This document shows, piece after piece, positions 7,646 to 16,326 of a stretch of 64,000 nucleotides of DNA. The position numbers were made by a program, and so were the translations under genes. A model generated the notes under the pieces. It was not told the origin of the DNA. It saw nothing but the letters and a program-made list of their open reading frames with translations, and did not search any database. The first letter of the stretch is position 1. The number at the start of each line of letters is the position of its first letter. The DNA lies in the NCBI GenBank assembly GCA_902793325.1, contig CADBCY010000008.1, positions 62,001 to 126,000 on the forward strand, given 5' to 3'. The stretch is from an uncultured Eubacteriales bacterium. Its GTDB lineage: Bacteria; Bacillota; Clostridia; Christensenellales; Aristaeellaceae.

Positions 7646-8986
7646 CTATACCTGCGGGTCCGCCGTCGTCACCCACCAGCCGTGGGTATCGTCGCCCACC
7701 CAGCTCCAGGCTTCCAGGCCCTCGGGCGGGTCGGGGGTGTAGAGGGCGGGCACGGCGTAGCGCAGGCCGTCCACGACGCCGCCGGACACGTGCAGCCCCA
7801 CGCGCAGGGCGTCCTCCTCGCCGTCCAGCGGCGCGGCGACGTACACGTAGTCGTCCTCCAGGGTCGGCACCGCGGCGCGCTCCGCGAACAGAGCCCGCAG
7901 CGGCTCCAGCGCCCCGGTCCAGGGCAGGGAGGTGTCCAGCCCCAGCAGTTGCGCGGCGGGCTGGTCCGGGGAGGCCGTCGCCCCGGCGGGGATCTCCGCG
8001 CCGTCCGCTGCGAAGGCGGCTGCCATTGCGGTTTCCTGTTCCGCGCCCTCCAGCACGACGATGCCGGACCCGTCCTCCTGCGAATCGGCGGCTGCCGTCA
8101 TGGTTTCCTGCTCCGAGCCCTCCAGCACGACGATGCCGGACCCGTCCTCCTGCGAACCGGCGACCGCCGTCATGGTTTCCTGCTCCGCCCCTTCCAGCAC
8201 GACGATGCCCGGGGCCTCTTCCCGGGCGGGAGATGTCTCCATCATGATCGCACGCTCCTGTTCCGCATCGTCCGGCGCGACGGCGCCGGGGTTGCCGGCC
8301 TTCGCTTCGGGGGTCTCCGCCGCGGCGTCGCCCGCGGGGGCGGGCGCTCCGGCGTCCTGCGCCGGGCGGTCCTCCGCCGCCTGCGCGGCCGCGCGACGGG
8401 GGCGCACGGCGGTGTAGATGCGCACCTCCGCGTCCTCGGCGGGCTTCGCCGTCTGCGCCGGCTGTGCCTGCGGTACCGGCGCGGCGGGCGCTTCCTCCTT
8501 CGCCGCTTCCGCCCGGGTCGCCTCCCGCGTCGGCGGGGCCTCGTCCATCGCGGGCAGGTCGGCGGCGGGCTCGGGCGAGGCGGCCAGCGCCGCGCACACC
8601 GCCGCCTCGGCCTTGTCCATGTCCATGCTGCGCGCGCCCTCCACGTTGCCCGCCAGCACCAGCCGACAGCCGCCGTCGCCGGTATCGGCCACCGCGACCA
8701 GGGTGTAGGCGTCCAGCGGGCGGCCGTCGACGTTCCTCGGGTCGAAGCTCCACGCCAGGGTCGCCTGGCCGCGGCCGTCCCGGCGCAGCGCGCCCAGCGG
8801 CGCGGCGAAGTACTCCCCGCCCCGCTGGCCGACCAGCGCCGCGGTCAGCGCCCCGCCCTCCGGGGCGGTCACGATGAAGTACAGGCTGCCCATCATCACC
8901 CGGCGCTCCAGGCGGGCGTGTCCGGCGTAGCCGCTCTGCCGGGGCCGCAGCATAATCAGCGTCCGGCGATACTCGTTCTTGTTCAT
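7646..8986 (-). CDS. Low-complexity protein with three 24-residue repeats, function unknown
   Basis: A 446-residue protein. Residues 1-130 form a folded-looking domain (LRPRQSGYAGHARLERRV, then alternating strands such as GSLYFIVTAPEGG and YTLVAVADTGDGG). Residues about 135-350 are Ala/Glu/Pro-rich and presumably disordered, and contain three tandem 24-residue units (GIVVLEG-EQET...) encoded by exact 72-bp steps at 8061, 8133 and 8205. The end (about 355-446) looks folded again, finishing GDDTHGWWVTTADPQV. There is no signal peptide or membrane span. A TTG lies two codons upstream, but ATG 8986 with GGAGGGGG ahead is preferred. Divergent from the acidic membrane protein gene. I do not recognise the family. 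Confidence 0.65.
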   Translation of the reverse strand: MNKNEYRRTLIMLRPRQSGYAGHARLERRVMMGSLYFIVTAPEGGALTAALVGQRGGEYFAAPLGALRRDGRGQATLAWSFDPRNVDGRPLDAYTLVAVADTGDGGCRLVLAGNVEGARSMDMDKAEAAVCAALAASPEPAADLPAMDEAPPTREATRAEAAKEEAPAAPVPQAQPAQTAKPAEDAEVRIYTAVRPRRAAAQAAEDRPAQDAGAPAPAGDAAAETPEAKAGNPGAVAPDDAEQERAIMMETSPAREEAPGIVVLEGAEQETMTAVAGSQEDGSGIVVLEGSEQETMTAAADSQEDGSGIVVLEGAEQETAMAAAFAADGAEIPAGATASPDQPAAQLLGLDTSLPWTGALEPLRALFAERAAVPTLEDDYVYVAAPLDGEEDALRVGLHVSGGVVDGLRYAVPALYTPDPPEGLEAWSWVGDDTHGWWVTTADPQV

Positions 8987-9159
8987 GGTCAAACCCCCTC
9001 CCCAACATGCCTATGCGCCGGTCGGGCCGGGCTTTCCGGGGCGCTGACGTTTTCGCGCGCCGCCCGGGCCGTTTCGACAGATTTTTCCACGATTTGCCGT
9101 CGCCTTGCACATTCAGAAGACAGAATCGTAAATATTTCTGGTCTTATTTCCTCGAAGAC

Positions 9160-9188
9160 TTGCCATAGACGGTGAGAAAAGCTATAAT
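9160..9188 (+). promoter_or_regulatory. SigA-type promoter of the acidic membrane protein gene
   Basis: TTGCCA (9160-9165), 17-bp spacer, TATAAT (9183-9188), about 60 bp before the ATG at 9248. Confidence 0.75.
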
Positions 9189-9247
9189 AAGTGTGTATAG
9201 TTATGCCCAGATGCAATGCCCGGGCATGGATGAGAGGCGGTACCGCG

Positions 9248-11638
9248 ATGAGCAGGAAGCAAGACAACAGCCCTTCGCTGGATTATTACGAGCTGCGCCG
9301 AAAGCACGAGGCGTATAAGAACAGCCGTCGGCAGGCGGAGTCCTTCGCGCCGTCGGAGGAATCCGCGCGGCCCGCGCCGGAACAGCCTGCGCCCCAGCCC
9401 GAGGAAGCGACCTTCCCGCAGGAGGTCGTCCGGGCGGAGGACTTGGCGGAGCAGGCGCCCGTGGAGGCCGAGCCCGTGGAGGCCGAGCCCGTGGAGGCCG
9501 AGCCCGCGGAGGCGGCGCCCGAACCCGACTTGGCGGAGCTGCCGCCGGAGGAGGACGACGACTACACCGGCGAATTCGAGGAGGAGGACGAGCCCGAGGA
9601 GGACGTGAACAATCCCTTCGGCGGCATACTGTCCACCTTCCGCAGGATCGGCGGACGCTTCGGCCGGAAAAAGGACGACGCCGAGGAGGAATACGGGTAC
9701 GGATACGAGGACGACGGGCCCGAATCCGAACCCCCGGCGCAAAAGCCCCGGCCGGACGTCGAAGAGGATGAGGCGGAAGCCCCCGAGGCGGACGACGCGA
9801 ACGTGTTCGACGCCGGAGACGACTTCCTGGCCGTGTCCAGGCCGCCCCGCGAGGCGCCCGAGGGCGACGCCGGGGACGGGGAAGCCTGGGACGACGAGTA
9901 CGGCGAAGACGACGGGGACGGGGAGCCGGAGGAGGAAGAACACCTCAGCGGCTTCAAGCGGTTCCTCCGCCTGTTCGTGGTGCCGGTGGATCCCAGCGAG
10001 CGCCGGGACCGCGGCAGGAAGGACGAGGACGACGAGGACCTCGAAGACGAAGAGGACGGGGATTGGGACGACGGCGAAGCCGAAGAGGCGGCCCCCGCGG
10101 TATGGGGCGCGCCCGGCGACGGCGACGCCGACGAACAAGACGCGTTCGAGCTGATTCCCCGGAGGGAACGGCGCATGCAGAACCAGGCGGCCGACGCCAG
10201 CGAGGCGACCGACCCCGAAGGAGGACTTGACATGAGTGACCTGAACAGAGTGAACGCCGACCTGACGAACGAGCTTGCCCAGGAGCTGGAGACGCCCGTG
10301 CTCTCCCGCCGCGAGCGCCGCGAGCGCGCCGAGCGCAAGCGCGCCGCCGAAGCCGCCGCCGCCGCATCCGCGGTGGAAAACGCCGTGGTCGAGGCCGTGG
10401 AGGAGACGGTGGACGCCATCGCCGGGGCCGAACCGATCGCGGAGGCCGAGCCGACCCGTGCGGCGGAACCTCTGTTTGCCGACCAGCCCCTCGAGGCCGA
10501 CGTTGTGCAGGACGTGTCCGAGGGCATCGTCGACATCCAGCAGGATGCCGAGGCCGTGCAGGAGGCCCTGGACGACCGCCCCACCCGCACGTTTACGCCC
10601 GTGACCCATTCCGACCTCACCGCCGCGACGGACGACGAGGAAGAGGAAGAGGAAGAAGAAGAGGAAAAGCCCGCCCGCCGCGGCTTCTTCGGTCACTTCG
10701 GCCGCAAGAGCAGGAAGGACGAGGAGGAAGAAGAGGAGGACGAGGAAGAAGAGTCCTCCGCGGACGACGGCGACGAGGAAGAAGAAGAGGAAGAGGAAGA
10801 AGCGGAGAAGCCCCGCCGCGGTCTGTTCGGCCGCCTGCCCTCCAAGCGCGTGAAGGACGACGAGGAGGAAGAGGAGGAGGACGACGAGGAAGAGGAAGAC
10901 GACGAGGACGAGGACGAAGACGGGGAAGACGATCGCCGCTCCCGCCGCTCCCGCTACGACGAGGACTACGATGACGACGACGAGGATGACGACGACTACG
11001 ACGATTACGACGAGGATGACGACGACTACGACGACGAGGATGACGACGACGAGGACGGCGTGTCCGTCGGCCATGTGATCCTCGGCATCCTGAAGGGCTT
11101 CCTCACCGCCGTGCTGGTGGTGCTGGTCATCGTCATCGTGCTGAACGTGCTGAACATCTTCCGCGTGGTCAACCTGGACAACGTGGCCCGCAGGATGCCC
11201 CAGAGCGTGGTGAACACCCTGCTGCCCAGCCAGAAGATGAAGAACTCCATGGACGACGCCAAGCCCGCCGAGCCCGCCAAGCCCGCCGAGCCCGCCGCCG
11301 AGCCGGAAGTGACCGCCGCGCCCGAACCCGAGACCCTGGCCCAGGAGCTGGGCGAGGAGGAGACCGACGAAGGCGTCGACGCGGAGGAGGCCTTCGCCGA
11401 GGATGAAGCCGCGTTCGGCAACGCCGCGGACGACGAGGATCCCTTCGACGGCGCGGACATGGAGGACACCGACGACTTTGACGACGAGGACTTCACCGAC
11501 GAAGATTTCGGCGACGAGGACTTCGGTGACGAGGACTTCGGCGACGAGGGCGACGCGGAGTTCGACGTCGACGAGGAAGACCCCTTCGCCGACGACGCGG
11601 CCGAGGTCGTCGCGGGCTCCGAGAATTCCGTGGGTTGA
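9248..11638 (+). CDS. Highly acidic single-pass membrane protein with low-complexity regions
   Basis: A 796-residue protein dominated by Asp/Glu tracts. Residues 1-30 are mixed charged (SPSLDYYELRRKHEAYKNSR). Short basic/aromatic motifs interrupt the acid tracts: FRRIGGRFGRKK, GFKRFLRLF, RRGFFGHFGRKSRK and RRGLFGRLPSKR. One strong membrane span lies near residues 605-638 (GHVILGILKGFLTAVLVVLVIVI region); about 160 residues follow it, with an AKPAEP repeat and three GDEDF repeats near the end. The ATG has GAGAGGCGG upstream. A second in-frame start with a perfect ribosome site occurs at codon 329 (10232). No enzymatic motif is visible. Its topology, with about 600 acidic residues likely cytoplasmic, recalls scaffold or nucleoid-interacting proteins, but that is speculation. 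Confidence 0.8.
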   Translation: MSRKQDNSPSLDYYELRRKHEAYKNSRRQAESFAPSEESARPAPEQPAPQPEEATFPQEVVRAEDLAEQAPVEAEPVEAEPVEAEPAEAAPEPDLAELPPEEDDDYTGEFEEEDEPEEDVNNPFGGILSTFRRIGGRFGRKKDDAEEEYGYGYEDDGPESEPPAQKPRPDVEEDEAEAPEADDANVFDAGDDFLAVSRPPREAPEGDAGDGEAWDDEYGEDDGDGEPEEEEHLSGFKRFLRLFVVPVDPSERRDRGRKDEDDEDLEDEEDGDWDDGEAEEAAPAVWGAPGDGDADEQDAFELIPRRERRMQNQAADASEATDPEGGLDMSDLNRVNADLTNELAQELETPVLSRRERRERAERKRAAEAAAAASAVENAVVEAVEETVDAIAGAEPIAEAEPTRAAEPLFADQPLEADVVQDVSEGIVDIQQDAEAVQEALDDRPTRTFTPVTHSDLTAATDDEEEEEEEEEEKPARRGFFGHFGRKSRKDEEEEEEDEEEESSADDGDEEEEEEEEEAEKPRRGLFGRLPSKRVKDDEEEEEEDDEEEEDDEDEDEDGEDDRRSRRSRYDEDYDDDDEDDDDYDDYDEDDDDYDDEDDDDEDGVSVGHVILGILKGFLTAVLVVLVIVIVLNVLNIFRVVNLDNVARRMPQSVVNTLLPSQKMKNSMDDAKPAEPAKPAEPAAEPEVTAAPEPETLAQELGEEETDEGVDAEEAFAEDEAAFGNAADDEDPFDGADMEDTDDFDDEDFTDEDFGDEDFGDEDFGDEGDAEFDVDEEDPFADDAAEVVAGSENSVG
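10218..10234 (+). promoter_or_regulatory. Internal ribosome-binding site and in-frame start
   Basis: AAGGAGG (10218-10224), seven bases, then ATG (10232), in frame with the 796-residue protein. Initiation here would give a 468-residue form that begins MSDLNRVNADLTNELAQELE and keeps the membrane span. The match and spacing are better than those of the gene's own first start. Confidence 0.6.
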
Positions 11639-11645
11639 TGCCTGC

Positions 11646-11912
11646 GTCCCGCAGGGACTGCCTACGGCGCAAACAGGATTGAAGAACAGGGGCGCCCGCC
11701 GGGCGCCCCTCAGAGCGCCGATAAAGGCCGCAAACGCGGAGATTCCCTGAACGATTGCTAACGCGGAGGGAATCTCCGCTTGCTGCGTCAGGCCGCCCTG
11801 CGGATTTGGTCACTTACGTCTGGGTAAGCTCCCGCATCCGCAGGACGGCCTTCCTTGCCTTGCAGAGGTGGAAATCCCGAAGGGATTTCCAGTTTTCAGC
11901 GAAGCTGAAAAC
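11646..11912 (+). other. Chain of inverted repeats in the 360-bp gap before glpK
   Basis: The gap 11639-11998 holds no gene but six consecutive hairpins: GTCCC/GGGAC (11646-11658), a 10-bp AGGGGCGCCC stem (11688-11710), a 13-bp GCGGAGATTCCCT stem (11736-11779), a long GGCCGCCCTGCGGAT stem with one mismatch (11791-11850), and two with GAA triloops (TGGAAATCCC, 11869-11891; GTTTTCAGC, 11892-11912). None is followed by a T-run, so simple termination does not explain the set. It could be a structured RNA, a composite repeat or a glpK leader. Confidence 0.6.
11717..11789. repeat. Dispersed palindromic element, copy A
   Basis: About 73 bp that resembles 46326-46401 over its whole length (GCCGAYARAGGCCGCAA at one end, CTCCGCTYGYTGCGTC at the other). 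Both copies have the same central hairpin. Copy A pairs GCGGAGATTCCCT (11736-11748) with AGGGAATCTCCGC (11767-11779). Confidence 0.6.
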
Positions 11913-11998
11913 CGCAAAGGCGCCGGCCTTTCTCGCCCCTCTGTGGCGTATCGATTCGCACTATACACCCCCACATATCGCTGAAGGAAGGCGGATTC

Positions 11999-13489
<1,491 letters not shown>

Positions 13490-13513
13490 CGCATCGGACA
13501 AGGCCATTGTTCA

Positions 13514-13568
13514 AACGCATCGCCCGGACGGGCGGGCCGCGCGCCTGCCTGCCCGGGCGATGCGTTTC
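13514..13568 (+). terminator. glpK terminator
   Basis: Fifteen-base-pair stem AAACGCATCGCCCGG (13514-13528) / CCGGGCGATGCGTTT (13554-13568), followed by CTCTCC; the loop itself is GC-rich and can fold. Confidence 0.65.
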
Positions 13569-13589
13569 TCTCCGGGGCGCCGCGCGCAC

Positions 13590-13630
13590 AAAGACGCCCG
13601 TTCCCGCCGGAGGAAGGGGCGGGAACGGGC
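13590..13630 (-). terminator. MATE gene terminator
   Basis: On the minus strand GCCCGTTCCCGCC pairs with GGCGGGAACGGGC (13596-13630), followed by a short T-rich TCTTTG. It lies 26 bp after the MATE stop. Confidence 0.65.
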
Positions 13631-13656
13631 CGAAGGAGGGGGGAAGAAGCTCCGCG

Positions 13657-15057
13657 CTATGCGCCGGTCGGCGCGACGGTTCGGGTGACGTAACAGCGGG
13701 TGCGCTGCAGGAAGCGGGTGAACAGCGTCACCGCCGCGGCGCAGCACAGCATGTCGGCGATGGGTGTGGCCCACACGACGCCGTACACGGGCACGGCGCG
13801 CACCAGCAGGAACATCATGGGGATGTCCAGCAGGCCCTTGCGCAGCATGGCCAGCACGAAGGACTTGCCGCTCTCGCCCACCGCCTGGAAGAAGGAGATG
13901 AAGGCGTAGGCGCAGGCGGAGAAGGGCCCGCCCAGGCAGAGGATCCGCAGGAACGCCGCGCCGAGGTCCACGGAGCCGGTGTCGTGCCGGATGAACAGGG
14001 CGACCAGCGGGTGGCTGAACAGCAGGCTTGCGACCATCCAGGCCGAGGCCAGGCCCACGGAGATGCCCATTCCCAGCACCACCGCGCGCTTCATGCGGTG
14101 ATGGTTGCGGGCGGCGTAGTTGTAGGCGATCAGCGGCAGCACGCCCTGCGACATGCCGCGGGCCATGCAGTGGGCCAGCATGTTCACCTTCTTGGCCACG
14201 CCGATGCCCGCCTGGGCCGCCGTGCCGCTGAGGGCCATCAGGTTGTCCAGCACCGCGTAGGAGATGTTCTCGCACAGCGTCATCAGGCAGGCGGGCAGGC
14301 CCGTGGTCAGCACGTCGCCGGGGATGCCGTCCGCCAGGCAGGCCCGCGAGGGCTTCAGCGACAGCACCGACTTCCTGCCGAGCGCGCGCAGCAGCACCAG
14401 GAAGTACAGCGACGCGATGGCGTTGGAGAGGCAGGTGGCGATGGCCGCGCCGGCGACCTCGTTGCCGCGGGGCAGGATCACGAACATGAACAGCGGGTCC
14501 AGCGCGATGTTCAGCACGCCGCCCAGCGCGATGCCGAAGCCCGCCTGGGCCGAGCGGCCCTCCGAGCGCACCAGGTGGCCCAGCAGCGCGTTCAGCGAGG
14601 TGCACGCGCCGCCCAGCACCACCGTCCACATCAGGTACCGGCAGGACAGGCCGTGCACCTCCGGCGCGCTGCCGCCCAGGGCGTCCACGAAGGAATGTAT
14701 CAGCAGCCACGCGCCCAGGGAGTAGGCCAGCGTGACGCCCAGGCAGCCCCAGAACGCGAAGCCCGCTGTCCGCCGCGCGCGCTGCACGTCCCCGGCCCCG
14801 AGGGCGCGGGCGATGACGCTGGCGCCGCCGATGCCGAACAGGTTGGAGATGGCCGAGAGGAACATGAAGGCGGGCATGCACACCGTCACCGCCGTGATCA
14901 TGGCGTCGCTGCCCGTAATGCCGATGAAGAAGGTATCGGCCATGTTGTAGATCACCAGGATAATCTGGCTGACCACCGTGGGCACGGCCAGCGTCAGCAC
15001 CGCCCGGAGGACGGGCGCCGACTCAAACACCCAGGTTTCCCTTGCCCGGTCCCGCAT
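13657..15057 (-). CDS. MATE family efflux transporter
   Basis: A 466-residue integral membrane protein with about 12 spans in two homologous halves. The N-terminal LTLAVPTVVSQIILVIYNMADTFFIG and the VASGALGAGD-type ARALGAGDVQRA loop fit the NorM/DinF superfamily of Na+- or H+-coupled drug and metabolite exporters. The frame is open for 89 codons more upstream, but the ATG at 15057 has GGGAGG seven bases away and follows a good promoter. Substrate cannot be predicted. Monocistronic, with its own terminator. Confidence 0.92.
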   Translation of the reverse strand: MRDRARETWVFESAPVLRAVLTLAVPTVVSQIILVIYNMADTFFIGITGSDAMITAVTVCMPAFMFLSAISNLFGIGGASVIARALGAGDVQRARRTAGFAFWGCLGVTLAYSLGAWLLIHSFVDALGGSAPEVHGLSCRYLMWTVVLGGACTSLNALLGHLVRSEGRSAQAGFGIALGGVLNIALDPLFMFVILPRGNEVAGAAIATCLSNAIASLYFLVLLRALGRKSVLSLKPSRACLADGIPGDVLTTGLPACLMTLCENISYAVLDNLMALSGTAAQAGIGVAKKVNMLAHCMARGMSQGVLPLIAYNYAARNHHRMKRAVVLGMGISVGLASAWMVASLLFSHPLVALFIRHDTGSVDLGAAFLRILCLGGPFSACAYAFISFFQAVGESGKSFVLAMLRKGLLDIPMMFLLVRAVPVYGVVWATPIADMLCCAAAVTLFTRFLQRTRCYVTRTVAPTGA

Positions 15058-15138
15058 GCGCCCGCCTCCCTTCATGAAACGCGAAAGCGGCCGGCTGCGT
15101 CTGTGCGCCGTCGCCGCCACCCCCGTCTTGCTGATTCC

Positions 15139-15167
15139 ATTGTATGCGGCGCGTGAAATAATGTCAA
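15139..15167 (-). promoter_or_regulatory. SigA-type promoter of the MATE gene
   Basis: Minus strand TTGACA (15167-15162), 17-bp spacer, TACAAT (15144-15139). It gives a leader of about 75 nt before the ATG at 15057. Confidence 0.85.
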
Positions 15168-15441
15168 ATTCTGATCTGTTCGCAAACCATAAGGTATGCT
15201 TATTTTGAAGCCGGGCGGATGTTTTCCGATTCCTAACGCAATCTTCTTCAAAGGATTCGACGGGCGCGGCGCCGCTCCCCGATTTGCACCCGAAATCGCC
15301 CTGAAACGGCGCTAATTTGTCCAAAATGGACGGTTACGCCCGATTTTCCACGCTTTTGATCGGAAATAATCGAATTTTATCATGTTCCGTAAAGCCATAA
15401 GCGCGAGCAGCCGCGCCGGGCGGCGCGGCTTTCCGGGCATG
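15168..15441. other. Intergenic stretch without a recognisable gene
   Basis: Between the MATE promoter and the HAD terminator. It is more AT-rich than the surroundings in places (for example around 15358-15385) and has one GC hairpin (AGCCGCGCC/GGCGCGGCT, about 15411-15432). I see no ORF with a ribosome site, no tRNA and no clear operator. Confidence 0.5.
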
Positions 15442-15476
15442 AAAACGGGGCACGGGAGATTACGATTCCCATGCCC
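15442..15476 (-). terminator. HAD phosphatase terminator
   Basis: Minus strand GGGCATGGGA (15476-15467) pairs with TCCCGTGCCC (15457-15448) with one G-T pair, followed by CGTTTTC. Confidence 0.7.
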
Positions 15477-15490
15477 GTCATAATGAATCT

Positions 15491-16111
15491 CTATAGGAGC
15501 TCCGGGATCTCCCGCAGCCGATCGCACCGGTAACGGGCGCAACACGCGCCCACGAGGCCGTCGGGGTCCACCAGGATGCCGTCGATGCCCGCCGAGCGCG
15601 CGCAGCGCATGTCGATCTCCCGGTCGCCCACCATCACCGCCGCTTCCGCCGGGATGTCGTAATCCGCCATCAGCCGCAGCAGCGCGCCGGGGTCGGGCTT
15701 GGAGGTGAAGCCGGGGTCGTCGGGGGTCATGAAGCCGGTGAACGCCTCCGCCAGGCCGAATTCCTCCAGGAAGCGCACCGACATCCGCCGCCGGCTGTGC
15801 GTGTACAGGTAGTGCTTCGCGCCGCCCGCCGCCAGCGCCCGCAGCGCCTGTCCGGCGTCCGGGAAGGGCACGATGGGCGGCGGCAGGGTGAGGTCGCCGT
15901 GCAGCCCGCGGAAATAGCGCTTCTGCTCCTCCGTCAGCCCCAGCGCGTCGTAGGCCGTAGCGAAGCTGGTGCGCAGCCACCGGCTGACCTGCGCCGGGTC
16001 CACCGCCATCCCGAAGTGCGCCGCCGCGGCGCACATCGCCGCCGTGCTGTGCGGATAGCTGTCGAACAGCGTGCCGTCAAAATCCCAGATGTAGTGTCGA
16101 TAGGCCAGCAT
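15491..16111 (-). CDS. HAD-superfamily phosphatase (phosphoglycolate-phosphatase-like)
   Basis: A 206-residue HAD hydrolase, subfamily IA. Motif I is WDFDGTLFDS with nucleophile Asp10 and acid/base Asp12, an alpha-helical cap follows (about 15-80), the motif III lysine lies in FTSKPDPG and motif IV is VMVGDREID. The family dephosphorylates small phosphate esters; the substrate here is open. The ATG at 16111 has GGGGGAGG upstream, whereas the longer frame to 16201 runs into the promoter. Single gene. Confidence 0.88.
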   Translation of the reverse strand: MLAYRHYIWDFDGTLFDSYPHSTAAMCAAAAHFGMAVDPAQVSRWLRTSFATAYDALGLTEEQKRYFRGLHGDLTLPPPIVPFPDAGQALRALAAGGAKHYLYTHSRRRMSVRFLEEFGLAEAFTGFMTPDDPGFTSKPDPGALLRLMADYDIPAEAAVMVGDREIDMRCARSAGIDGILVDPDGLVGACCARYRCDRLREIPELL

Positions 16112-16191
16112 GGTTCCTCCCCCTCGCGCGGCGCGGTATGCCATGAGGCGCGATGTCGCGCGGTCGCCTGCCTGCGGGCAGTTGCCCATAC

Positions 16192-16221
16192 ATTGTAACA
16201 CAGCCGGCGGCGCGAATACAA
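16192..16221 (-). promoter_or_regulatory. SigA-type promoter of the HAD gene
   Basis: Minus strand TTGTAT (16221-16216), 18-bp spacer, TACAAT (16197-16192), about 75 bp upstream of the ATG. Confidence 0.7.
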
Positions 16222-16267
16222 TGCGGCAGGATATTTCGATGATATTTCGAAATTATGACGCTCCGCC

Positions 16268-16296
16268 TTGAAATCGACGGGCCTCTGTGTTAGAAT
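16268..16296 (+). promoter_or_regulatory. SigA-type promoter of the L,D-transpeptidase gene
   Basis: TTGAAA (16268-16273), 17-bp spacer, TAGAAT (16291-16296), about 30 bp before the GTG start at 16327. An ATG at 16300 would lie too close to the transcription start. Confidence 0.7.
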
Positions 16297-16326
16297 AAAA
16301 TGTCAATATATGCCCGGAGGTTTCCT

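Noticed and set aside
9182-11074. Long minus-strand open frame of about 630 codons rich in Val and Leu opposite the acidic protein gene
   Set aside because: It is the complement of GAC/GAG-rich codons, which read as GTC/CTC; it has no ribosome site and the plus strand has promoter, ribosome site and a consistent protein.
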